Program-made: the position numbers and the translations under genes
Origin: Oreohelix idahoensis
Lineage: Eukaryota > Mollusca > Gastropoda > Stylommatophora > Oreohelicidae
Assembly (NCBI GenBank): GCA_024509875.1
Contig: JAMPIV010008047.1
Coordinates: forward strand, 434,001-498,000
Length of the DNA: 64,000 nucleotides
Direction: 5' to 3'
The notes under the pieces: generated by a model
Told to the model about the DNA's origin: nothing
What the model saw: the letters and a program-made list of their open reading frames with translations, nothing else
Databases searched by the model: none
In this document: in pieces, positions 1 to 11,265 of the stretch
Position numbering within the stretch: position 1 is the stretch's first letter
How the letters are laid out: every line of letters starts with the position of its first letter

Positions 1-1083
1 AACAGATTTTCAAGTAATACCTATTGTGAACTAAGTTTATATAGTGGTGTCAAGGTTTCAGGAAGTTGTTATTATACAACTAACGACTATTGTAAGTTTA
101 TATAGTGGTGTCAAGGCATCAGGAAGTTGTTATTATACAACTGTCGACTATTGTAAGTTTGGTTGAGGATATAATAGAGAATAAGTGGTCAGAAAGACCA
201 AATTTTCCAATTGGTGACACCATAGCCAAGGGGCTAAGTGAGACTTTATTGATACTATAAGGTAAAGGTGAATAATATGTATACAATAAACCACGAGGTG
301 ATATTTACTTTCATGCATATATATATGTGTGTAGATTCAAGGAGTGATACCATTATTTACTACTGTTATTACGGAATATTATTGTAGGCAGAACTTTATC
401 TGCTAACTTAAGTGGAATATATACAGTTGAATAATTGTATTGTAAAGACTTATACCAGAGTTAATAGTGAGCATTCTAAGTGTACACCATGGATCTACAG
501 GCTTTCATTCAGATTTGGAAAGACTGAAGGTACACTCAGAAAGATCTGATGGATTTTGCGGAAGCAAAATTTTATTCAGTTGAGAATCAGAAAGCTCTGG
601 AGAAGGAAAGAATTGAGAAACAGAATGCTATAAGAGATGCTCGACTGAAGAGCTAGAGCTAAAGAGAAAGGAATTCGAATTACAACAAAAGAAGATGAAA
701 GAAGATAAAGAATTACAAGAAAAGAAGATGAAAGAAGAAAGTGAGTGGAAACAGAAAGAATTCGAATTGCAAGAAAAGAAGATGAGAGAAGAGAGAGAGA
801 ATTGCAAGAAAAGAAGATGAGAGAAGAGAGAGAATTGCAAGAAAAGAAGATAGAGTCAGAGTTGGAGAAGGAGAGAATGAGAATAGCTCTGGAAGAGAAA
901 ATGATGGAGAAGGAAATACAATTGAAGAAGATAGAAGTGGGTGCTCATCGTCCTTTTAGGCTGCGTCTACCAAATTTCAATGATAAAATTGATAGTTTAG
1001 ATTTCTTCCTTGAAAGATTTGAGGCCGATGTGTGGCCTATAAGGCTGATAGGGATCAGTGGCCATCTCTTTTATCGACACCGT
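1..1083 (+). mobile_element. LTR retrotransposon copy A: LTR end, leader and gag start (decayed)
   Basis: The 5' part looks like an LTR end followed by a primer-binding-like site (TGGTGACACC from 212). An AT-rich leader follows, then a gag start near ATG 489. The gag N-terminus is broken by stops. It then reads as a highly charged Glu/Lys/Arg coiled coil (about 745-940), followed by the capsid-like motif LPNFNDKIDSLDFFLERFE, which is also present in copy B. Homology to copy B ends at about 1080, where sequence resembling the end of the LTR at 6985-7020 begins. This is a gag remnant only; no protease or polymerase is present. Family: Ty3/gypsy-like, by comparison with copy B. Confidence 0.65.
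35..156. repeat. 61-bp tandem duplication in LTR-like sequence
   Basis: Two head-to-tail copies (35-95 and 96-156) of a 61-bp unit starting gtttatatagtggtgtcaag differ at only a few positions. They lie upstream of a candidate primer-binding site near 212, so they are probably part of the end of a 5' LTR that begins before the window. This is inferred from position only. Confidence 0.7.
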
Positions 1084-1092
1084 ACTTATTAA
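745..1092 (+). pseudogene. gag fragment (coiled coil plus capsid start), copy A
   Basis: This 115-codon open stretch is dominated by repeats of the type ELQEKK/MREERE, typical of the gag N-terminus in this element family. Residues about 70-93 match the copy B motif IDSLDFFLERFEA. The reading frame shifts after FEAD relative to copy B, and the similarity stops at 1080. It is the truncated remains of a structural protein gene, not a host gene. Confidence 0.6.
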
Positions 1093-1125
1093 AGGGATAC
1101 TACCTAATTTAGGTGTTATTGGATT

Positions 1126-1163
<38 letters not shown>

Positions 1164-1278
1164 TGGAGTAGTGTTATCAATATTGACTATTATTACTACA
1201 TACTTTGTAGGCAAAGAGTTAACTTATATCTGGTGATATAAGTGGAGTATATATAAGTGATTAGCAGCATAGTAATTA
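1084..1278 (+). mobile_element. LTR-end and leader fragment of LTR retrotransposon copy B
   Basis: 1084-1123 resembles 6985-7018 (ttattaaaggg..acct..aggtgttattgg), the end of the copy B LTR. A (TA)n run at about 1131-1160 and a leader resembling copy A 330-445 follow. The leader is cut at 1279 by the TIR element. No clear target duplication is visible at that junction. Confidence 0.5.
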
Positions 1279-1393
1279 CACTGGCTAACAAAAAAAAATT
1301 TTTTTTTTCTTTCTCTAACATTTCTATGTTTTTCTGGTCAATGTTAATGCGCTGTTTTTAAATCTGCAAACCGTTTTTCTCTATCAGGTCGGG
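1279..1393 (+). repeat. left terminal inverted repeat
   Basis: It starts CACTGGCTAAC and includes an A/T run that looks expanded. The inner 45 bp (1349-1393) pairs with 3354-3398. Confidence 0.7.
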
Positions 1394-1471
1394 ATCTCTA
1401 GAAATACGCAATTGAAGTTTTTTAACAAAGCATACAGTATTACAACATCATTTGTACAAGAAGTACAACAG

Positions 1472-3162
1472 TTATGTAGGCTTGAATTTCTTTGCAGTCG
1501 ACTTTCGTCGGTGAATGGCATGGGGTACATCGCGATGAAGCATCCAACAATAATCGGCAAGCATGGTCACACTCCACCGTCCTTGATAACGTGACTCCAT
1601 TACGGCGATATCTTGATGGAATCGTTCTCCATGTTCATCGCTGACTTCGCCAAGGTTGTCAGGGAAAAAGTCAAGATGCGAATCGAGCAAATGGATTTTG
1701 AGGGACATGTTACAGCCCATAATTCTGTATGCATCTATGCACTGCTTAACAATATGCACATAGTCGACAGATTTGTGATTTCCCAGAAAGTTATCGATGA
1801 TCGATTTGAATGCCATCCATGCGCGAAGTTCACTACCATGTAACAAGTTCTCGAATTGTTTGTCTGCAATAACTTTCCTAATCTGAGGTCCTACAAAGAT
1901 ACCTTCCTTTATCTTTGCACCGCTAACTTGCGGAAACTTTTCTCGAAGATAAGTGAAAGCTTTGCTCGTTTTATCTAACGCTTTTACGAAATTCTTCATG
2001 AGCCCCAACTTTATATGTAACGGTGGTAAAATGATGCTGTCTTTGTTAACTAATGGCTCGTGTATTACATTTTTATGCCCGAGCTGCATACGATCCCTGA
2101 TAGGCCACACCTTTCTTGCATAATGTTCTGTCTGTTGCGGCTGTCCCATTCACATAGGAAGCAACAAAATTTAGTATACCCAGTCTGCATGCCCGTGAGA
2201 ATTGCAATGACCTTTAGGTCTCCACAAATCCACCATTGGTAGTCATTGTACTTTATTTTTGCCAAAAGTATAGCCATATTGTCATAAGTTTCTTCCATAT
2301 GAACAGAGTGGGCGACTGGAATTGATGAAAATAAATGTCCGTTATGCAATAACACGGCTTTTAGACTAGTCTTGGAAGAGTCGATGAAAAGTCGCCATTC
2401 GTTGACTATGTGCTCATGACCGAGGTGCACCATTAGACCGTTTACATCTTTGCAATAGCAATGTCATCATCCATCTCAAAGTATTGAACAAGTTCTCTGT
2501 GTCTATGACGAAATTTAGATATCGGAGTATTGGGCGCTAAAAGATTCCATTCTTTGAGTCGCGAACCGAGTAATTCCGCTTGTCCTTTGGTAAGAGCGAT
2601 ATCACGTATTAGATCTGAAAATTCTGAATGGTTAATTAAGTGAACACCATCATTCACCGGTATATAATCCGAGTCAGAATTAGTTTCTAAAGCAGGTAAA
2701 CTATCACTTTCTGATGGTTCATTCACGTCCAAAGGATGTTGTTCTGGTGGAACTGGGATCGGACACGTGATTGGATCATGAGGCACTGGTTTCGAAACCG
2801 ATTCAATATTTGGATAAACCACAGACTTTCTAGTTTTAAAAGTGAAACCATGGATATTTGTCAAGCAGAAGTAACAATCAGTAGCGTGATTTGTCGGTTT
2901 ACGCCATATTACTGGCACTCTTAAAGGCATCGACTTATGCTTCGGCGATTTTCGTAACCAACCTGCCAATGTATTTGCACAAGTCAAACAAACAGCATTT
3001 GGCTTCTAAGATTTATTTGCATCATCAACTTTCGAATCGAAATAAAGTTCATATGCTTTCTTTAGTAATGGTGTAAAGTTTTTCTGGTGAACACGATCGG
3101 TAAAATATCCACACACGTAACAGAACAGATCAGCCGAATTTCTACAACTTCTAGAAGCCATA
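1472..3162 (-). pseudogene. Broken gene of a widespread uncharacterised, transposon-borne protein family
   Basis: It reads from ATG at 3162 (MASRSCRNSADLFCYVCG). An N-terminal Cys pair (CYVCG) is followed by CLTCANTLAGWL and CYFC, which together suggest a zinc-binding module. Later blocks are LIRDIALTKGQAELLGSRLKEW, EWRLFIDSSKTSLKAVLLHN, PPLHIKLGLMKNFVKALDK, and a C-terminal SDEHGERFHQDIAVMESRYQG. I recognise these blocks from many unnamed predicted proteins in arthropods, cnidarians and fish; no function is established. There is a stop near 3010, a frameshift around 2434-2444 and another between 2065 and 2149, so it is dead. The position between inverted repeats suggests it is the element's own gene. 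Confidence 0.7.
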
Positions 3163-3353
3163 TTTCGCTCAGAATTATTTCAAAATACAGTAACTATTTG
3201 AAACATATTGTAACATATGTCATGCATCTTTTAGCGGTATAAAAAGTAGAATTATTTTGCATTTTATTAATTTTTAATAAGTTATATAGTAAAAATGAAA
3301 CGGAGCAAATAACGGTTTCCAAAAAATATATTTAATCACAAATATCTTAAGAA

Positions 3354-3442
3354 CCCGACGTGATAGAGATAAACGGATTTCAGATTTGAAATCAGCGCAA
3401 GAAACTGACCTAAGAACACTTATTCTTATATTAGAGTCAGTG
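3354..3442 (-). repeat. right terminal inverted repeat
   Basis: Reverse complement of the left repeat, ending GTCAGTG at 3442. The next base begins gag-like Glu/Lys-rich coding sequence of copy B. Confidence 0.7.
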
Positions 3443-3559
3443 AAAAAGTAAAGATAGAGCGAGAACTGGGTACAACCAGAAAGAAAGAAAGCAGAAAAAG
3501 AAGATAGAGCGAGAACTGGAAGAAAAGAAGATAGAGAGAGAGAATTACAAGAAAGGAAG

Positions 3560-5157
3560 ATGAAAGAAGAAAACGAGTGGAAACAGAGAGAGTTAGAATT
3601 GCAAGAAAAGAAGATAGAGAGAGGATGGCAAGAAAAGAAGATGGAGAGAGAATTAGAATTAGAGTTAGAAAAGGAGAGAATGAGAATTGATAAAGAAATA
3701 CAATATTGGAGGTGGATGCGAGTGGTCAGAACTCGACTCCTAGGGGTCCCATCGTCCCTTTAGACTGCGTCTGCCGACGTTTGATGAGAAAATTGACAGT
3801 TTAGATTTTTTCCTTGAGAGGTTCGAGGCCGAATGCGTGGTCTGGAGGGCTGACAGAGATCAGGGGCCATCTCTGCTATCGACGTTGCTAGCGGGGTCTG
3901 CGATGGAGACTTTTTAAAGCCTCCCGCTAGATGAAAGGGTCGATTACGACAAAGTAAAGGAGAGGTTGCTCCGGAAGTTCCGTCTGACTGCTGATGGCTA
4001 CCGGACGCGTTTTAGAAACGCAATGCCAAGTGCAGACCAAGACTTCGAGGACTTTACCTCGAAGATAAAACTTCTGTTCAATAGATGGATTGAGATGGAG
4101 GGGATAAACAAGGACTATAATGGTTTGCGAGATTTGATGCTACGGGACAAAGTTTTTTCCTCATGTTCTACTGAGTTGGTGGCGTTTCTCCAAGAGCGCC
4201 AGCCAAAAGACATCGATTCTATGGCCCAATTGGGGTACCATTATGTCCTTGCCCACCCGGGCAAACCCATCCACAAGTCAGGTCGGACAGACGACATAGT
4301 TGCCAGTGTCGGCAAAGTTCAGCGCCAGTCTTGGCGAAATCAGTCAGACAAAGCAGACAGGAGGCAAGGGCATAAGTATGAGAGGCCTTCCAGTCACTAT
4401 CAGCCACGTAGAGGTAGCTATGGGAATTTCCGATCTCATCGGAATGGTCGGCCGAGGTGACAGAACCGACAATATGATAGGTATAGCGACGAAGGGGAGC
4501 GCCAAACGCGAAAGCAGGTACGCTTCGAGGACTCTCGGGACGAAGACCGGTTTTGGTATAAAGCAAAACATTCAAAGTAGAGGAGTGGTTCCTCAGAGAG
4601 TCGATCTTCCGACTCGGATGCGGGGTCTTGGTCATCGAAAAGCTCCAGCAAAGGTACACGCGATGAGAAGAAAAAGGAGCGTATGTGTTCCAGTTGTGGT
4701 GGCAAGATTCATTGCGCTGACAGGTGCCCCACCCCAATGGAACACGCGAGTTCCGCGGTTGTGTTAGACACAATCAACAGCGAAGACTGTGCAGGTTGTC
4801 GCGCTCTGTTCCACGCGAACGAGAGGTTAGTGCTTCAATGCGGGCATGCGGCACCATGCCTGTCAGCAGTCCATGAGACTGGCAAGTTGGATCTCCACAA
4901 AGGCATGGTGGAGAGGAAACAAGTCTCCGTGTTGAGGGACACTGGATGCACCACAATTGGGGTGCGTCGATCGTGCATCGACGACTCCTGCCTTACATGA
5001 AAAACTGTAAAGTGCACCACGTTCGGAAGGAAAGTTGAGTCTTACCCCCAGGCATGTATCAATGTGGACACTCCGTTCATAACAGGTAAAGTGAACGCGT
5101 TCGTCCTCGATGATCCCATTGCCGATTTAATCGTTGGCAATGTACGGGGAGTTCATT
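3560..5157 (+). pseudogene. gag-protease of LTR copy B
   Basis: The coiled coil (3560-3700) is followed by the capsid motif at about 3780. 3966-4460 is open for 164 codons (KLLFNRWIEMEG; FLQERQPKDIDSM; AHPGKP), ending in an Arg-rich tail. After two stops, a Ser/Asp/Lys-rich linker leads to a perfect CX2CX4HX4C zinc knuckle (CSSCGGKIHCADRC, from 4684). Next come CAGCRALF and LQCGHAAPC, then an aspartic protease active site LRDTGCTTIGV (about 4930-4965). A stop at about 5000 splits the protease, whose C-terminal part continues to IADLIVGNVRG near 5150. It is the remains of the structural polyprotein and protease of a Ty3/gypsy-type element. Confidence 0.75.
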
Positions 5158-5744
5158 AAGCCATGGGTGCGACTGGAGCAGAGGCTCAGCATCACCAAAC
5201 TCCCAAGGGGGATGACCAGAAGGTACATCGTAGTCGTGATTCGCGGCAAGTACCGAACGACATGAGTAGGAGCAGTAGGTACTTATACGAGGATCCGAAA
5301 GCCAATGATCGCACAGTTCTGGTGCGTAACGTCCCCCTAGGTGGCGCACACTCAGGAGAGTGTTTGATAAAGTTGCGCCAGTAAAATTTGTCGAGGTATT
5401 GTCATTACGAGACAATACCAAGGTTGCGCGAGTATTTTTCGCGAATAGGTGGGGTGCGCGTGATGCAGTTAGGCTGAAGCATATGTCATTGCTTCAGAAC
5501 CATCTGTTAATAGTTCAACAATAGTGATAGTTAGGCTTCGGGTTCGTGCTCAGTAATGTGTTTCGGTTGACGCGAACCGAACCTTAGAGTATGACTCTCG
5601 CCCCCAGTTCTATTCTGATATCAATATGAGGATTTTGTAAACTTGTAATGAGGATGTAATGCTGTGCAATGCATGCTTATGCTGTATTGTGATATGCTTT
5701 GTAGTATACGTAATTATGTGCCACGGTGTCTAAGCTGGCACGAT

Positions 5745-5927
5745 ACCTATTGGGGGCGCATTTTTTTCCTCCAAACAGATCACAAACCACTGCTATTTTT
5801 GCAGTCAGCTAAATCCACCAGTGCTAAGTTGACACGTTGGGCATTATTGCTGCAGCAATTCAACTTTACTATTTTACCAATTCAGGGTATACATAACATT
5901 GTAGCAGATGCCTTGTCCAGATTATGA
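5745..5927 (+). pseudogene. RNase H C-terminal fragment of LTR copy B
   Basis: This ends an open frame at 5664-5927. The recognisable part contains FLQTDHKPLLFL, AKLTRWALLLQQFNF and HNIVADALSRL. These are the TDH..L, R-W...L and ADALSR blocks of Ty3/gypsy RNase H. The catalytic N-terminal half is absent. The stop at 5925-5927 is followed by about 530 bp of noncoding element sequence up to the polypurine tract. Confidence 0.75.
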
Positions 5928-6455
5928 GGTTGGTGGGGGACAGGATCATCCGAAGAGCGTATTTATTATGGTCTATGTAAGAAATGTATTATAATCATTA
6001 CAGTTGATGTTTATGAAGATATATTATGGTATATGATTTATATGTCATGATGCCATAAAGGCAATATGTATGTAGTTGTACTCAATTTATGTATGAATCA
6101 CGTTATTAGATACCTATGTCCATATTGTGTAGAAAAGGATTGTTTATATGATAAGATGATGTCGTATTATTGATGTTTGCTTCGGTATTACTAGAACATA
6201 AAATGCATTGTGTGTGAGAGACCAGGGTAGGACAGTCGTTGTGATTTGTCACGACTGCCAGTACCTGGGGTGTTTGGTTCATGTCTGTTTGTATGTAGTC
6301 CATTGGGTGAGAAGGCATGAACGACAATGGTGTTGGACAACTTTGGCATTCTCTTGGTAGATGAGGAGGTGCCGTCTCGGCATTGTGTTCGTCCATACTC
6401 CAAACGGGGTTGGGCGTGACTCCTCCGGTGGAAGAAAACATCGTTTTATTTCTGG

Positions 6456-6474
6456 GGGGGGGGGGGGGGTAGGA
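6456..6474 (+). other. polypurine tract of LTR copy B
   Basis: A run of G residues followed by TAGGA lies immediately before TGTCAC, the presumed LTR start. This is the usual position of the plus-strand primer. G-rich tracts also precede the LTRs of G1 and G3. Confidence 0.6.
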
Positions 6475-7025
6475 TGTCACAGTATAGACATTCGCCGAAA
6501 TATTAAGTTGGTCACTCCGGGATAGAATAAAAACACGTTGGGTCAGGTGACCTAGAACGGAAGTGGGGATACAACTTTTGGCGCAAATCAGTAGTTGTTA
6601 TGGCCGTCGTCCCTGTAGGACGCTGTCCCTCGTCAGCAGTTCCGCTGGGATTATTTGAATGCCATTGTGATTCACACTTCTTGCCAATATTCTTGTGATC
6701 AGGATTATTTTGTATATCGCTAGAACGGTGGTTTAATTTCTAGTGGGTTTTTTCCTGTAGATCATTTACGTTAAGTATCTTATGTTTGAGTATTGCTTTA
6801 CTACAGTACAGGGCTTAGCCGGTGAGCGAAAGCCATGGTTTATTCACTGGATAGGATATGTCGGTGATTATGTACTGCTATATTGAGCTGTTGATTATGG
6901 CAAGTAGATTGGCATTTCCATTGCATTGTTATTTCATGTGTGTTGCTAGCCGTGTGCGGCTTTTGTGTGTGTGCAATATTTATTAAAGGGTCATTACCTG
7001 TTCCAGGTGTTATTGGTTATTTAAT
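6475..7025 (+). mobile_element. 3' LTR of LTR copy B
   Basis: It starts TGTCACAGTA right after the polypurine tract. The end, near AATGTCA at 7025, is approximate and placed by similarity of 6985-7018 to the LTR-end fragment at 1084-1123. Confidence 0.5.
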
Positions 7026-7054
7026 GTCAGCTTTTGTGTGCTGTGGTCATACCT

Positions 7055-8450
7055 TTAGACAGTGGGCCTAAGTCTAGAATTTAAACATGTATTAAATCCA
7101 CAGCACAAATAGGGTTTGATCCGACAGCACAAGTGGTCTTTTGTGTGTGTTCTGACAAAGGAGCACCACATCAGGCAGGCCTTCTTGGGATTGACTTTGG
7201 AGCAAGTTTCTTCACACCATTTAAACACCACCTGTAACGTCCTATGTATGCTGTTAACCATTTCCTGTCGGTTAGAGCCAGTTCTGTAAATGAGTTTGTC
7301 ATCAGCAAAAGTCAGTGTTCGTTCCAACCCAGTTGGCTGAATGGTGGCTACTTTTAATGTATAGATATTAAACAGCACTGGTGATAGTGGAGAACCCTGG
7401 GGTAGTCCCAGGCAAATGTACATTGGTTCTGTTGTCCATGTTCCCAAGCAAAATGCCACTGATCTCTCAGTTAAGACGGCTGCTATCCATCTTGTTTGCC
7501 AAGGGTTAACACCGCAAGCCATTACACAGTTCATAAATGTTTCAAAGTTCACACTGTTATAAGCATCCTCTAGGTCAATTGCTTCAGCAACCGTTTCTTG
7601 TTTACCCTGGAACCCCTCGTACACATCATAAGTAAAAGTTACCCATGTTACTTTCATGAGCCTATAGCTTCAGAGAGTTTCAGATAAGATCTGTGCATTT
7701 TGGAGGTGATTCATTATTTTCGTGGTACTATCTTTTCTAGTAGTTTACTCTAGACAGTCTGCATTGTAATAATTTTATAGCTGCTGAGAAGTGTGGGGTT
7801 TTTACCAAGTTTAGGAAGTGGCCATAGGTAACTATGTAGCCAGTCTTCCGGCACCTCAGCATTCAGGATGCTGGTGTTGAAATCACTCACCACATTCTTA
7901 ATGCCCATGTCATCAAGCTGTTTTATGTGGTGATACTGTACACCATCAGGACCCGGGGCAGTATTTCTACTGGGTTCTAAAGTGCACACAATATCTTCAG
8001 ATATGAGGTTGAAATATATGTTGTCTCTTCTGTTGCTTTCCAGCATACGGTCTTTAATTTCTTGGCAGGCAGCTTTATCACCTTATTTGTCTGAGTAACG
8101 TAACGCTCGAGTAATGCATGGCACTTTTCGGCATTGGTTTTCAGGCTTATTCCAGTCGAGCTGAGAATATTAGGAATTGGTTGGCTTGTACTTTTCCTAC
8201 TCTTTCTTTGATGTAAGGACCAGAATTTGTGTAATTTTTTGTCAGTGCCCACCTGCGTCACAAAGACCTCCCAGATTGTGTACTTGGCTTCTCTTGTGAA
8301 GCCCTTGAAGTTATTGATAGCTCTTTTATCCTATTTTTTTGCTTTTTATCCTTAAAATCTTCCACCTCTTCATCACTCATTGTCCTTCTCTTTCGTGCTA
8401 TCCGCCATGACTTTGTCACTCTTTCCTTTTCCAGCCATGCTGTCTCAACT
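7055..8450 (-). pseudogene. RT of a LINE (I/Jockey-like), 5'-truncated and frameshifted
   Basis: The minus-strand frames read in order: a linker region (about 8450-8260), APGPDGVQYHHIKQL (7980-7920) and WPLPKLGKNP. After a frameshift come AIDLEDAYNSVNFETFM, the RT motif GLPQGSPLSPVLFNIY and the catalytic TFADDKLIYR. Non-LTR RTs have the same block order. The endonuclease and any C-terminal RNase H are missing. Clade assignment (I or Jockey) is a guess from the GPDG.Q..HIK block. It lies between LTR copy B and the first EFHB exon. Confidence 0.7.
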
Positions 8451-8852
8451 GTCTCATTTCACTATTGTGGTTGTGTAAGAGGTGTGCAAGTTGTCTTTTG
8501 TTCCACAATTTGATGCAATATGTGCACAGGGCTACTACTTAGGAAAAACTAAGAATAGAATAGAGAAAGTAAGGCAGTTAAAAAAAATAGACTTGCAAGT
8601 AAACAGATTTTCAGGCACAACTGTCATATACATAGATAGAAAGATTTCATTAAACAGCGAGCAGGCAGAAGAATATAGACATAATGAAACAGACAAATGG
8701 ACATAGACATAAGGAAATTGTGGATTAAGTGAAACAGGCAAATAAGAATGAAAAAGAAAATGAGAAAAGGGAGATTACAAAGTGCTAATAAGTAAAAGAA
8801 GTAAATGTTAGTCTGCTTTCCTGATGTGTGACTTTCTTTACATCACAAACAG
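8451..8852. other. unassigned intronic sequence
   Basis: A-rich sequence with no recognisable coding or repeat structure. The last 30 bases form a plausible splice-acceptor region (ctttctttacatcacaaacag) for the EFHB exon that follows. Confidence 0.4.
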
Positions 8853-9061
8853 CCTCCATCTCCGGACGTGATCAGAAAATTTCGCTCCTCGATTTGCCCA
8901 GATGTTGGCCAGATGCGAATCTTTTATGGAAATGCTTATGACCCCCACAGAAAGTGGGCAGCTGAAATGACTCATGGCATCAACACCCAGCCAACCATCA
9001 TAGCTAAAGAGCTTGTGAACCCTGACTTGAAGACCTTGTTTCAGCAGAAACTATTTGACAG
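8853..9061 (+). CDS. EFHB: EFHB (CFAP21) exon 1 of 6 in window
   Basis: EFHB is an EF-hand protein of the axoneme, associated with doublet microtubules in motile cilia and sperm flagella. The exon follows an acceptor (acaaacag) and starts in phase 0: PPSPDVIRKFRSSICPDVG, then RIFYGNAYDP, MTHGINTQ and LFQQKLFD. These blocks match the family's central region (reading-frame and block order as I recall for vertebrate EFHB). It ends CAG|GTAATA leaving two bases of an Arg codon, which the exon at 45190 completes. Earlier coding exons lie upstream of the window. GC content and open frame contrast with the surrounding transposons. Confidence 0.88.
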
Positions 9062-9213
9062 GTAATACCATCTTCATTTGTCCTGTGTATAGTCCAGATG
9101 ATGTCTTCTACGGTTGTCATGTTATGATTGAAGGATGTAGACAGACTAGTTTATTTCAGTCTAGGGATTTTGATGTTGTAGTTTAAGAGCATACACATTA
9201 TCTGTAAGGTATT

Positions 9214-9580
9214 ATTAGTGTGGCTCTGAAACACGGAGAATAACCAAAACAACGACCAAGAAGTTACAAATGTTCATAATTGGGTACTTGCTAGAATAGA
9301 AGGATTGAGATGGTACAACAAAGTCACCAATGTAGAACTGTTGACAAGAACCTGACAAGTGCCAGTGGAACAAGAGATGAAAAGAAAATGTTGGTGATGG
9401 ATTGAACACCGAGGAAACCTTTTCATAGCATTACTAAGTAGTCTTTGTTCTGGAATTCCACAGATCAAGAAAAGTAGAGGCAGGCTGAAGAATACACGGA
9501 GATGATGGCACACGACAGAAAGACTTGTCATGTATTTGCTGAAGGCCTATACTCCTAGGGGAGCTAAAGGGTATTGACTG
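9214..9580 (+). pseudogene. 3' end of an RTE-like LINE
   Basis: With frameshifts, the plus strand reads GSETRRITKTTTKKLQMF, then VPVEQEMKRK and SRGRLKNTRR, then TPRGAKG before a stop. These are the C-terminal blocks downstream of RT in RTE-like LINEs (YGSETW...TTKKLQ; GRPKNTWRR). Only about 120 codons remain. It lies just inside the long EFHB intron. Confidence 0.6.
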
Positions 9581-10280
9581 ATTGATTTATTAATTTTATT
9601 TCAGGCTTTAGATGATAATACAGACAACATTATTTTTAATTCCATACTTTTGATTACATTGGGAGGGCATTGGTGTTTTTACTTTCAGTGATATTATTCC
9701 TAGTTTAGTTCGTACTTGTTTCTGACATTTCATTTTTATTACATGCATGTTGCATTGTTATTATCTTCATTATTATTATTATTATTATTATTCATGAAAC
9801 ATCAGATCATTTTAAACTTTTGGTAGTTCAGTTTAAAACATCTTAACAAGAAAAAGGGAATATTAGTTGTATCACGTGTGATTCACGGATGTACTATCGG
9901 GGACAAAAGGGGAGGAAAGAATGATAACACTGTAACCTACCAAGCATGTCATAAAAGACGGCTAATAAGGGTTCAGCATCGTGCTGACTACCCCATCCTG
10001 TAGAAAATATAAGCCACAAAAACCTCGACAACAATATGGAGAAAGAAGAAGCTAGTGATGGATAGGACTCACATTGATGAAATCTATTGACAAGAATGAA
10101 TAGGTTAACTGCCTATTAGTCATGTCATAAGAGAAGACTAATGTTAGGTTGGGCATATGGTTGGTAACTTGATCATGTAAACAAATAGCTACAGTCACCA
10201 CTTCATGAGCCCAAAGAAGTACTGTGTCACAGTTTTCTGGTCCAACTACAGAGGCAGTCTCATGCTCCTTAATAAAAATC
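9581..10280. other. unassigned intronic sequence with (TTA)n
   Basis: AT-rich, with an ATT/TTA microsatellite at about 9767-9792. No coding or repeat identity was recognised. Confidence 0.4.
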
Positions 10281-10289
10281 ATAGCCCCT

Positions 10290-11265
10290 TGAGTCATAAC
10301 TATGGGAAAGCGCCCCTGAAGTGACAGCCCCCAACTGCTTATTTTCCTGGTGTTCCTTTTGACGTTTTCTCCTCTCTTCTGCTTCTTTCATATCTCTCTT
10401 GCACATATCTTTGAACCTCAGCTGCGGTCGCCCAACTGTTCTTCTGCTTGCCGTGAGAACTTCTTTTCATCCAGTATGAGGTGGCGCCATAGAGATCATC
10501 CTCACATGGTGCGATCGGCAGCTTCATCCTCTCAGGCTGCCTAATATAAATTGCCCTCATGTCTCTCCTGCACACATCTTTGAACATCAGCTGCGGGCGC
10601 CCAACTGTTTTTTACCATCTGCCAGTTGTCCGTAGAAGACATCTTTTGGGATGCGCCCATCTTCCAGGTGGAGGACATAGCCAAGCCAGCGTAGTCTGCA
10701 CTGTCTAAGCAGTGTATACATGCTTTGAAGAGCAGCACGTGACAACACTTCTACATGTGTATGTTTGTCCTTCCATGAAATACCGAGGTTGTGGCGTAGA
10801 CACCATAAATGGAAGGTATTGAGCCTTCTTTCTTGCTTAGCACAGGTTGTCCATGTCTCACTGCAATATATAGAAGTGTGCTGGTGACGCAGGCATTATA
10901 TACCGCAACTTTGGACTTCGTTGTAAGTTAAGAGTTTCCCCAAACATGCGTTGTGAGGCGGGCAAAGGTGGCTGCAGCTTTGCCAGTGTGGCTGTCAATT
11001 TCTATGTCCAGAGAGAGTTTGTTATTGATGGTAGACCCCAGATATGTGAAGAGTTGCACCACTGCCAATTCATAGTTATCGACAGTAATAACTGGTGCAA
11101 CAACCACATCCTGACCCAGCACATTTGTTTTCTTTAGACTTATTGTGAGGCCAAAGTCCTTGTATGCTTTGGTGAAGCGATTCATCAAGCTCTGAAGCTC
11201 CTTTTGACTGTGAGTGAGGATTGCAGCATCATCGGCGAATAACAAGTCTCATATAGTGACCCTTC
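10290..11265 (-). pseudogene. LINE-C copy 1, 3' half (RT C-terminus and tail)
   Basis: On the minus strand, an RT fragment (11245-10928) contains LFADDAAILTHS (catalytic ADD), GLTISLKKTNVLGQ and FTYLGSTINNKLSLD. The downstream tail reads RLRW.GYVLHLEDG..P.DVFYGQL, RPQLMFKDVCRRDMRAIYI and EEKTSKGTPGK, also with frameshifts. It is the same family as 43640-44940, to which it is closely similar. Unlike that copy, it has an empty site where the foldback element is inserted there (compare 10680-10705). Confidence 0.75.

Larger units (their letters stand above)
1279..3442 (-). mobile_element. DNA-transposon-like element with long TIRs and CACTG ends
   Basis: The left end (from CACTG at 1279) and right end (to CAGTG at 3442) are inverted copies. 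1349-1393 and the reverse complement of 3354-3398 match at 39 of 45 positions without gaps, and weaker similarity runs to both tips. The interior holds one intronless minus-strand gene of a widespread uncharacterised family. The element interrupts the leader/gag junction of LTR copy B. CACT-type ends resemble those of CACTA/EnSpm elements, but no DDE domain was recognised and no target duplication is clear, so the superfamily is unassigned. Confidence 0.7.
3443..7025 (+). mobile_element. LTR retrotransposon copy B (gag-pro, RNase H tail, 3' LTR; pol mostly deleted)
   Basis: Order on the plus strand: Glu/Lys-rich gag coiled coil, capsid, CCHC zinc knuckle, a CX2C/CGH motif, protease, then a jump straight to the end of RNase H, a poly-G polypurine tract and a 3' LTR. 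Integrase, RT and most of RNase H are missing. Because RNase H is the last pol domain before the LTR, integrase was probably upstream of RT as in G1-G3. The gag and protease frames carry several stops. Confidence 0.75.

Noticed and set aside
6106..6480. 124-codon minus-strand frame before the copy B LTR
   Set aside because: Low-complexity start over the poly-G tract; no homology, and it lies in the noncoding tail of the element.
8482..8706. 74-codon plus-strand frame ahead of EFHB exon 1
   Set aside because: A-rich intronic sequence with no splice signals or family match.
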